DNA of 64,000 nucleotides from Alentia gelatinosa. Its lineage: Eukaryota > Annelida > Polychaeta > Phyllodocida > Polynoidae. Numbering within the stretch: the stretch's first letter is position 1; the number at the start of each line of letters is the position of its first letter. Positions 38,281 through 50,200 of this stretch are shown one piece after another. The stretch lies in NCBI GenBank assembly GCA_950022655.1, contig OX465579.1:47037950-47101949 (forward strand), read 5' to 3'. Below the pieces are notes generated by a model. The model was not told the DNA's origin and searched no databases. It saw only the letters and a list, made by a program, of their open reading frames with translations. The translations under genes and the position numbers were made by a program.

Positions 38281-41200
38281 GTAAGTACATAACTCAACGA
38301 GAGTTGTTTCTTTGCATTTAGAAAAAAAACACGTTAGGGACATATATGAAGAGTTTACTGGTCCGGTTTGTGATGGTCAGGGTTGCGAGGGAATTTCTTT
38401 AAAGTTTATTGCTTTAGTGCGGGAATGACCTTGACTCATTCTTCTGCCTCCTACTCGAACCTCCATTCGGGGTTTATTCAGCCCCACTTCTTATGCATGC
38501 TTCATCCACGCTGAATCAGGGGGAATACATTTTTTTACAATGTATGATTCGCATGTTCAGCAGGATCCATATGTTTCTAAACGTTTAAAATATTTATATT
38601 TACCTAATTCACGGGTCTAGGATTCAATCTCGATTGCCAATCGAGGCAGTGTTATCAATATAGAGCAGACAATTCAGTTCTAGCTTCCGTAATGAAACAA
38701 ATAGTTTTATAGTCTATGAATCATCAGGCATGTGTAAGAAGTCGTTCAATGCACACTCTTTGACTCTTGTTGAAGAGGCATATTCCTTCACAGGGCCACA
38801 CGCACTTGTATGTTCAGGTCATAGGACTAAATCCCCACACCAGATCGCTATTGCCTCTGTATATTTGTCTCCCCTTATTTTTTGAGGCACTATCAGGTTA
38901 CTCTACTGGCTGTTTACTTGTCCAAGAATATTCATCTAGCTATACAGTGTTCTTCTGGTTTAAGTATATTGTTTAATTTGAATTTATATCGTTTCGCACA
39001 AGTGTGCTATTTAACTAGGCATTATAACGCTAACTGAGGCCCAGTGATCGATCGCCTGAGTAAATGTTTGGTGCCGGACCGGACCACAAATAGCGCAATT
39101 ATTTCAGGTCATTTATCCGTCACACCGAGTAACGGCCAAGTCAACCAGATCCAGTGTTTATTCAGCTAATCCTTATAGGTAGCCTTAGATCGGGAAGTAA
39201 GTAGGGATATCCAAGTTTCGGATGATCTTGATAGAAATCTTTCCTCTTAGGGTTTACATCTCACAATTAAGTTTGACGTTTTCTTTAAGGTATAGATGCC
39301 ATTCTGACCGGGTGTTATTTCTTACTAACTTTGTTGTGCAATTGTTTAGCTCTTCATGACACCAGTATGGACTATCTACATATTGTAATTAATACTCGTG
39401 AAAGAAGTTCCATGATAGGAAAATCTATTTCCACTGAATTCACATACCAGTGAAACTCATCAGCATATTGTTTGCCGCTGGATATACTGGCTCCTTTAAT
39501 CTGCTAAGTATGAGACCTGCTTATTCCAAAGGTATTTACAATTAAAGAGAAAGTAAAAGATGTCTCTGAAAGGAAGTCATCTGTTTTGACCTATGTGAGG
39601 ATTGTCCCACACGTGAAACACACCTAAGTACAGACAAGAGATCTCTTACATTCTTAAAGAATAGAAGCCGCGCTTCTCACATTTTCATTAGCTTTGCTCG
39701 AGACATAACCTCAATTCACGGCGTTTGTAAAGTGTGAGTTTGATAAGACAAATTATATGCTAACGAGGATATGGAAATACGTAAACTAGTGATTTTATCC
39801 TTGTTGGCTTTGGAGAATCCCAGATCATTCTTCTTTATGCATTATGCATGTTGGAGATGTATATGTACATGTATGTACATGTACACAGTATACATGACAG
39901 AAATGCCATCTTCTCCGATTATGTGAAATAATGCTGGAGGATCTCCTTGAAACACTCTCAAATACACTCATGAATATTGTTTAAAATGGATTAGTAGATA
40001 ACTGAGGCTGGCAGGTTGAGGCATATGGGGAATACATTATCATTCAGAGACACAGGTAATATGAGGTGCTCGATCACGTTCAAGAATTCAGTTTGCCATG
40101 CAGTTCCTTAGCACCAACCCCATTCACTGCTCACATGCTGCCTGTAAACTTCTCTCACTCCCCACACCCTTAATTAGTAAACCCTACACTCTCAAATCAG
40201 AAGGGAAGAGCTCTCTGCTCGTAAGCGAGAACGAAACAAGGGAGAAATGCCAAAGGCCGGGGCTACCAGAGGACGAGTCCCTATATCTAACAGGGCAGCA
40301 ATTGAATCCAGCAAGTCATCGCAACTTTTTGCGCCGCCGACAAGCTATCTGTCCCGGGGGAAACATTTGGTTGGCGGGGCGGCGGGGCCGCTCCCGGCGC
40401 GGGCCTCGGGGCGATAAGCCAAACCAAGGGTTTGTTTCTTTCCCGCAGCACAAAGTGGTAATTTAAACCGCTGCCTGTCCCGGGACTGACCCTGTGGTGG
40501 GTCGGCGGGGGTCGGGCTCGGCAGAGGCCGGGTATAGGTGAGGAGGACCGGTGGTGGCCGCCTGTGTATGCCCGCCCAATTAGGCTTGATCTGAGAGACA
40601 GAAGGAAGGAATTGATGACAGGCAGGCCACCGTGCTATCGGATCATACACAGCGGAAGACCCCAACAGCGGCCGATTGTTTTAGGCCGGGCGAGCGCGGG
40701 GCTGGCCGCCATCTCTCACTGCCCAAGTCCTGATTAACACACTTCCGCTGGAGCGTGAACAGTGCTGGTCTCGTGAGGTCTCGCGGGAGTTCACACGGCG
40801 CCGCTCGCTGTTGGTTTGCAAAGTGATGAGTGGAGGGAGTACGTAGTTGGCTTCTTTCGTTGAGCAACTCATTCTTAGAAATATTCCACACAAGTTTGCA
40901 TGTTCTACTCAGAGGTTTCCTTTACATCATTTCACGATAGGCAGCCTTGCTGCCATATCCTTAGTCGTTATAAGCTTATTCAAATGGTCCTAATATATGG
41001 GCATATTGCGCAGTGATGCCCACACACCATTCGTATGTCATATACAAACATTAAGAGGACCCAGAGGCAATGAAAATAGATTTGAAAATGGATTCCTGTT
41101 GTATGGAGACATAGTACACAGGAGTAAAAGAATTGCCTGACATCTTGACAAGGCGAGGTCCCCTGGTGTAACATTTGCGAATCGACATGTAGGAGTGCTG

Positions 41201-44200
41201 AATATGGGGTTCTGGGATGTGGCCTGGTCCAATGCCACGTAGGCTTTGTAGTCGCACCAATACCATCCAGCGGGGACGTCTCCACCACGCCTTTGCCTGG
41301 GGATGAAATGTTTCAGAGAGCTGACCACCTAATTCCTAACCTAAGACATAGACAATAAACGATAGTTTTGTGGCCAAGCGCCTCTGTAAAACTCGAGGTT
41401 AACGCGTAGTAATACACTCGCTAGTGCTCGTGTATTACGCGTTATCCTCGAGGGGTTTAAAGAGCCGACTGTCCATAAAACAATCGTTTGTTGTATTCAT
41501 TATCCATCTTTTCTAGTAAATCTAACCCAGTAATTGCTATATCATAGGTATAACAATAGAGACTATGTCTTTACTCTATAGTACAAAGGGACTATTTTCT
41601 CGTATACCATGGCTCTGAGGCGGTATACCTCAGATTTAAATCAACATACCAGAGTTGTGGTATCTGAGAGGCTTTATATAATGGGTCCTAGTTTACTGAG
41701 TCTCCATACATTTTCAATGTGGTATTTGTATATGATGGATTATAAATCATTGCACATCGCCAGTCGTATTGATAAGCCGTATTGATCAGTTGGATACATT
41801 GGGGAAAAAGACCGCTGGTACTTTGTTTATGATGACACTTGTAACGATTCACTTATTTTATTTTAGACACATATCAGCAAACATGTGTGTAAGGTTCGGC
41901 GTCCACCTATGCGATATGGTCTACGATGCACCTGCCGACCAAAAAAAAATCAAAATCGCGTCGGAAGGTCACCTATTATCGGGGCAGTTGACCACGTTTC
42001 TGCGATTAGACACCGAAAAAAAACCCCATACAATGCGTGGTGGATTGGCATGTCTAGACATATGTCTACGATATTGCACCTTCCCGATATGTCTCCGATA
42101 TTTGGTTTTTGTATCGTGCCATATCGGTAGGTCTAAACTTCTATCGTAGTAGGTGGACGCCAGGCCTTAGAATTATCATTAGAGGTGGCACAAAGTCTAA
42201 GTCTTTTAAAGGATTTTCGTTAGACCAACGGCATTGCAATGATGCGACAAATACTTGTGATCTTACCAGACATAAACGCACAGTGAATTCAGGCCATACT
42301 TTTTCATATATGGACCATGGGAATTGCCTCATAGACTGGGGAAAAATGACGTCTACTGCAACAATTCTTATTTCCCGCCTTTCCTAAGGATACATCTACC
42401 TCAAAGGATGTAATGCTCTGATGCCGAGAGTGGAATGTCTAGACTTTCCTGTATTCACTCCTCTTGCAGAGATGTTCTAATCTATTACACAGCCAACCGC
42501 GCTCAGTATTACACAGGCCCAACGGGGACAAGTGTACTTTATTTTATTGCGACTACCCGCAATAACTACTGGGAAACATCGCAATATTATTGCAGGGCAG
42601 GTATTAACTAGCAGCCCACATCCCCGCCTTGATCACAACTACTTTGTATTCGGTCTTATATATTTGACAACTGTGACACCCTTTGAGGGATATGGGATGC
42701 ACTATTTTTGTTTTGTTTCCAGGCAATGTACTATTATTACCTAGAAACATGTAATCTACCATTTTGTATGAATGCAGAACTGTTAAGTGTAGACTAATGA
42801 CCTGGCATGAGAATGAAATACATTTGTATTAGAACGTGATCTCGTTACCTTGAAATGAAATGGGCGATTGAATGAACATTTTTTGTTCACCGAAATCACA
42901 ACTTTTTCTCTCTTTTTGACATGTCTTTGATTAAAGGATTTCAATATTTGAGATTAATAATTACAAAAATGATATTTCCATAATCGTATTTATTTCTTTT
43001 TTAATTATATAGCGCCGAGTATTTCTGTTTTTCTGGTCATGGCCTTCTAGTCTTTAGTTTTATCTCCTCTTGTTCTCATTTTACACATTTCACGTTATCT
43101 TGAGCTTAGAGCATATACATTCATTTGTCCAATAATACACACAATATATCCATTGAATTGTTGGTAAGGCCATTTGTTTCTCTATTTATATACCATTGCG
43201 CATTTCTGGATTTGTATGGTTTTATTGTATGCTTCTAATAGTAATCTCACGATAGTCCTTGTAATTCAACTTGTTATCTAATAATATCGATGTGAGAACG
43301 GGGCTTAGCAAAGCACTACCTTCTCCCACCGCCTTGCGACCACGACGGAAATTATTTCCCCAACTACGAGGTTTCTCGGAACCTCGACGGAACGTAAAAA
43401 TTACAAATATATTGTCATCTCGTTATACCCCTACGCATTTATAAAGTGCAACTGCCTTTAAGTTTATATCTAGGTATCTTTGATTACCTATCAACAGTAC
43501 CTTAATCTTATTATATTCATCTTTAACTTATCAACTCCAGTCTCTATTTCTATCTCGTTAAGACCCATGTCCAGACTGTATAGTACTTCCTCTTGGGTAT
43601 TTCTTGATATTAAGACCACACACTCATCCGCATACAGTATATACTTTACAATAAAAGAAATTGTAAATGACAAATCACCAAGCAATCGCTGCATTGGTAA
43701 GGAGGCATTTATGGTCCGACAAAAGTTTACCCAGTCAGTTCTACACATACATATTGTCTTGAGTGCAACGAGATTCAATTTCTAGGCATATAATCTGTAT
43801 TATCATTATCAAATTCGTTCCAGCCAAAATACAACTCACAGCAATCAGAGACTGAACGGCCTTGGTAAATGTATCTCTAGTGGAAGTTTAGACAACGCCA
43901 ATGGCCCAATTCATAAGTCAGCCTTCTCTATTGATCTACCTCTTTGTATGTGACTGGTTTATTGTTGTTCCTATGTGAAGTGCTGTATGCATAAGCTCAG
44001 TCTCCCATCCATGTAAGATATCTTATAGAAGAAAAGTAACAAAATTCCTCCTGCTATAAACAGCAGTGAATAATGAGCTTTGATGCTACGCACAAATCAA
44101 CTTATTTTTTGACACCGTCCATTTAATTTCCAATAAAAGACAACTTTACTATAACGGTTATATTCTAACATAAAAAACCTGACCATCATGAATACCTAGA

Positions 44201-47200
44201 TTCCGATGCTTTTTTTGGCATCCTCACACGTCTATGTTGAATAGCCTTCTTAGACACAGGATACGATTGCTATTATAAATAATACAAGATGAAAGGGCCC
44301 CGAGTAAATTCTACCAGCAGGGACTCCCTGTCGCCCGTCGTTCATGATGTTGGTTTAGTATCGAACTAACTTCCTTTGCTCCCACTGGTTCCTCTTACCG
44401 CCCGAGGCAATCTGTGAACAGCAATCGAAAGGAGCAGTACAGTCTCTTCTTTTTCCTTTTATCGCCCACCAGGGTGAAACCCTTTGAGGCTCTTTACCCA
44501 GACTTTTAGAATTAAATAGGAGTGAAGATCCAATAAACTCGCAAGTGACGCGAGCTTCGATATTGTCATATTTGTGTGGAGGTTAGAATGACGTTTTAGA
44601 AGATAGTACTATTGCATAGGAAGATATTCAGAAGTAAAATATGGACTCAGTCAAATCAAAGATGCGTCCAATGGTGATGTTTCACACTGCTTCACTACAA
44701 TAACATTAGGTATAATAATAAATCACCCTTAACTCAAGGATACATCTAAGAGATCTCCATGCACAAAAGAAATAGATCTACTAGTGGCATTACAGAGATT
44801 TAGGACCTTTCTCCAGATTTGTAACATCTGAATCATACTGTCGGTTATGTGATAGTTTCTCTAAGTATCTCCTTCATACATTTAAATTTCAGTATCTCAA
44901 TTAAAATACGAAATGATTAAAACCTCTGAGTTATTCAGTACGAATCGAAGAGAAAGAATATGGTCCTTTAATAATGCTCACTAGAATTATGAAGCAACTC
45001 CAGTTAAACTTGTAAAACGCTTCTACCTTCCCCCGGGCCGATTGTGAGTGAACCATTTATATACTGGCTCTTCAGAAGGCAGACTAACTCTAAGTAAATA
45101 GATTTGAGTACAGCTAACCGCTTTTGCAAACATTGATAATCCAACTAGAACCCTGTGCTAGAGTACCTTCTTCAGCCTCTTCAAGTCTCGAGTAGCTGCA
45201 CTGAACATGCGACACCAATGCTGACAGATACCGATGATCCATGCTTTGCTCCAATAGTGAGCTCCATATATACCTGCCATTGTCCACTTTCATCTGGTGT
45301 AGGATCTTTTTGTAGAGAGAGCAGTCAGTTGAGTGTCTAATGATACTTAGTATATACATCTGTATGTCCGTATGTTAATGCTAACTTTCCATATTCTATG
45401 TTGAGTCAGTAATTGTATCAAAAAGAGATTCGTATTAGTGCACCTAAACCTGGGGTCATAATAAGACATATGTGTTGCACGTGCGTTATTCAGACTGCCT
45501 GCTACATTGGTAGAATCGCATAATTAGATCCGTTATGACCTGGTGCGTTTCTCGAGTCTCGCTGGTTTCTCAAGATCCCTTACTCGGCGTCTGCCTCCCA
45601 TCTGGGTACCAGCGCCCTGACCTCACCGGTGGCGCCCCCTGTATACACGGGGGCAGTCCCGCAGCTAATGCCTGCGGCAAGATGGCGTCTCAGGTTCCGA
45701 GAGTTCTGCACGGGTAGTTATCTGCCACGAGAGAGATAACACTACCGTTGTATTTATGTCATCATAGCTCGCACCTTGTCAAACTCACATAGCCTTCTGA
45801 CAGGGGAGAGACAGTTGTATGCTTCAACATACATCATATTATCAGCACCAATAGATACTTGTAATTTTTGGATTCTTGATAGCTGTTGGAAGCTTGGAAG
45901 TTTGGTAGATTCGGTACTATATAAATTGGTAAAGTTTCAGTAAAATATGTGTCACATACCTTTTCCCTCCAGGAATTATTTCTAGATGTTTGCTCTAAAC
46001 AAACACTCAGCTGTATTCAGAGGGAGATTACTACTATGATCATATGGTACTATAATCGATTAAGAGCATCTGTTTAAATGATTGTTGAAGGTACTCAGCT
46101 TGTTTTTTGGTCAAATCCTGTGGTGGAGAGGTTTAGTTTAATAGATTTATCTATCGACTATCTCTTTCTCCAATGAAGGTGTTTTTCAGAGTAACAGTCG
46201 GACAACTATGTCACAGAATATAGTTGATGATACATACAGGCAAAGCAAATTCTTTTTTTAAACTATGTATCTACAGTTATACTTTTATTCATATCGAAGT
46301 ATGTTCTGGCGTACTATAGAGATCTATAATAAGTTTCTCAGGTAATTTCCCCCTCTTACAGTTCAAACTTGTAATATTTCATCTCAGATTAATCAACACA
46401 TTCAAAAAATGTGTACATCGAAGCATATGGAACCGGAAACAGAGCAATAATGTTGAGTGGTGGCTCATTGTAAATCATCTAGAGGTGAAATGCATGAAAC
46501 GGAATTAATACTCTTCCTCAGGCAGTTTTAAGAACACATATATGAATGGGATTTCCTATCTCATGGTCATAGTCCTGTGTGTTGTAAGATGACCATTGGG
46601 CGTCATTTTTCGTCTTAAGTTTTGTTCAGCTCTGTCGACATTCGGCCGCTTAATCAGAACCGTCTAGCCTTGTTCGGTACGGAGGAATCGGTTCTCTATT
46701 TCAAACTGGTTGAATGTACGTTAATAATTGATAATCTAACTCGTTATTTGTACATTTCTGATAAATTACATTTCGCATTTGATTCATCGGGTATCTTTTA
46801 AATATATGTTTTTAAATTAATATAACCCTATCGCGCCGGGTACCCACGGCATCGGTACAGTCATGGGGCCGGGTACTAGTGCCAGTGAATGCCGCTAGAG
46901 GCCGGGTATATAGGCCTATCATGAAGATTTTGATCTTTGCATCACGTGACCTGACACGTGATACTTATATATATTATCTATTTCACCTGAAATATCAAAT
47001 ATGATTCCATATCGACATTCTGTGAAAGTTTCATGTTTATTGAGCCATTATTTCCAATTTTATTTAAGAAAACAAATATTTTGTAAATGATGCCTTAAGG
47101 CATCACCCGGCCAACCCTGGATGATGCCTTAAGGCATCACCCGGCCAGCCCTGGTTGATGCCTCAAGGCATCACCCGGCGTGAAAGGTATTTATATATTA

Positions 47201-50200
47201 ATCATATCATTTAACCTCACAGCCTAGCTGTAGCTACATAGTCACATTCCCATACCATATTGTTAATCACAGATCAAAGTCGTGCGGATTATTTCACACG
47301 CGTCATTAACTTTTTATAAATAACGTTATCTTAACAGACCCCTAATCCCGAATTTGCTGTATAACATAGGAATAGTGAAAAATGTATTAAGTCTGGTGAG
47401 GTTTCCTATGAAAGAAGAAACAATATAATTTAGCTCAAATAGGGATATGATGATATCATGAATTCCCGCAATTACTTTAAAAGAAATAAGAAGACTATTG
47501 CCCCATCATTTGGATTTTGTGAATATGGTATCAATGTGTCCACCAGTGGCAAATTGAAAAAAACTAAAAAAACTCACCAGTCACACTATTCTGATGTTTA
47601 TTCATATCAGTGCCTACCCTTATACAGAATTCTCAATATCACCTGACTATATACCTCTAAGTTTACGAAATAGTTTCGATCCCATTATCAAACCATAATT
47701 CATCATAATTACAATGTCTTTGAATGATAAATAGCGGGGGTGGTGGGATCCTCCCTCCACATTAAAAGGTAGGAGATGGGTGTCACAAAAGTACTATCTC
47801 CCCTTTTCTACGTCCATGTACAACACTCGCAAGAAGGTGATCTGCTAATTTTCCGACCATACGCGTTGTTACTGGCACATTGAGAGTTGATGAATGCCAG
47901 ACACGATCGGTGGAAGCTATAGCTGGAGCCACATGCTGAAGCCACATGGTTTCGTCGCCCAAATACGTCACATGCCATAGTGACTCAGCTTACCGGTAAG
48001 GATTTACATAGAGAACAATAATTCAGACTTGTGTGTCTATGTTATAAGATATCTTGATAATTTTAACGTTAATTGCTGCATTATTGTTAAGTTATAGTGA
48101 GGCTCATATTAGTTGAACTTCCTCAACTCCGCATTCGAATTTCCTACCTAGCGGCATGTGTTGGACGAGAAACAAGTGTTCAAATATCTGTTGTTGAGTT
48201 TAATGATAATTCTATTTTCCCCGGTGTTATTCTGTTGAAGTTATACCATTTGTGCAGATGCTTGTCACGCAACATACATTAGACTGTATTGAAAAGAACA
48301 AGGCAATGTACAGGACTGAGGTTCACATATACATTCTTACTTATTTGCTATAACATAGATATCTACTTATATTTTAAGGGCTAAGACAAGGTATATGGAT
48401 GGTGCTGTGCGCTTCCAGGGAAACTAAATGAGCGAACATATTTCCATGCGTCTAATAATATATGAATGACTACATATCTGACGGAAGCCAGGTAATATGG
48501 ATGGCATGTTATCTGTCAATGGCCACATGTCTTTTCATGTTAATCATTTCTTCTTCGTACTATGGCTAATAAACACGTCATACAGAACATTTTGTTGAAC
48601 ATACTCGTGCCGAACAGGTTTTTTTCATATTTAAAACAGGAGACTCAATATCTGTGTGAATCTGTAATCTTACATCCTTAATGAAATGGAGGTGTAATTC
48701 CAAGATTACTTCGCACCTTGCACACATCAATATTTAATGCACAAAAGCCTATGATATAGTTCAGACACCTTCTGCGTAGACATATATGGGTATATCTGTG
48801 GGTTTATACTTGTAGCACATTGCCTTCAGTTGTAGAGTTGGTCTTTTTTTATTTGATGAAAAATTGGGTGTACATAACGTATATTCGCTCTACACTTGGC
48901 GTTCGTCCTTATACTAGTCACAGTATAATTGATACTTACCAGAGAAGAAGCGCGATATAATCAAGAAATCACAGTAGCATATGTAAATTTTAAGGCTTGT
49001 TGAAAGGGAATACAAAACATGCTGGACAATTTCAATGGCGTTAGGAGTATTTGGTACAGTAATCCGAAACTCTAAACTGCAGTTGCCCTGACCATTCAAT
49101 AGTGGAAACAAAAGCAACCCCTTGCAACTTACATTTAAATATCAGGATCAAATTAGGAGGGCCATCTCTTTTAGACTTGTCATTCATTCATTCGTATTAG
49201 GCATCTCGATTATGGTAGAATCTTTAATCTATTGTTGCAGAGCTTGATAGATGCATACCGACGCGCTCTACGACGCAAATAATTTCAAGCTATTTCTGTG
49301 AGGTATGCATCGCAGTGCGTCGGAACGGGTTCAAACCATGAACCCATGGCACCGGGCTTTGATACACATCGACACGCATTACGAGTCGCTCTATGACACA
49401 CAATTATCACATTGAATTGAATGGGCGTTAGAGTGCATCGTGAGGTCTGAATTTCTGCGTCGGTGTTCGTGGGTTCCAGGCCTTGGGGTGAAAAAAAATC
49501 ATACCTGGTCTTGACGCAGGCTACGATACAACCAGCGTTCCAACGTGAATATCATGGAGAATTTGATCCTGAAACTCTCTGAACATTTCACAAAAGTTGC
49601 CTTTCGTATGGCTGTAATTTCTCAACCGTGATTTATTGCTTCAACTCCTGCACAAAAGCCACAATATCCAGCCTATTATGATGAAAAAATGTATAAATGC
49701 GTTAAGGATTATATGTTCAATCATTTTTCATACTTGATCTTTCTTTTTTCAACCACTCCAAAAGTTATTTCTCTTTTGGTGACTTTATTCCAAAACCTAC
49801 ACACAAAAGCTCCCGACATCAGGGCATTCAGTATCCCTCTGTAGTGAACCGAGAGATGAACCCCCCCACACCGCGTCTGCTCAGGGGGCGTGGCCTAGAT
49901 GACGGACACATAGGTCAACCTATTATCTGAACCAATGATTAAGCTATTATGTGAACCAATGATATGTCGACACGTGATACATGTTGTGTAGGATTGAGAT
50001 ATAACCCGGCGTACCGGGGATATTAAACAGAATTCATAGTAACTTGGAGTCTGTGTTGTTCTATTGTGGTCCGTTACAGTTTGGCGATCTTGCCAGGATC
50101 TTTCTACGAAACACAGTAACGAGTAACGGACTACGCGGAGAACAACAAGAACAATCATGGCGGAACCACAGCAGACCGAGAAACAGAAATTAGACTTGGC

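Larger units (their letters stand above)
38281..49839 (+). other. R-spondin intron 1, left part
   Basis: No host gene is supported. It contains GC-rich blocks at about 40240-40830 and 45540-45720, two foldback/TIR elements (41351-41500, 41890-42169), an RT relic (43491-43790), a palindrome array (47088-47173) and a MITE-like region (49251-49490). A 62-codon minus-strand frame at 47783-47971 is not recognised. Confidence 0.5.

Noticed and set aside
47088..47173. CRISPR array
   Set aside because: Regular spacing of palindromes is suggestive, but the spacers are near-identical and the context is an animal intron, so it is a tandem repeat.
47783..47971. 62-codon minus-strand frame in R-spondin intron 1
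   Set aside because: Plausible residue content but too short, with no splice context or family resemblance.
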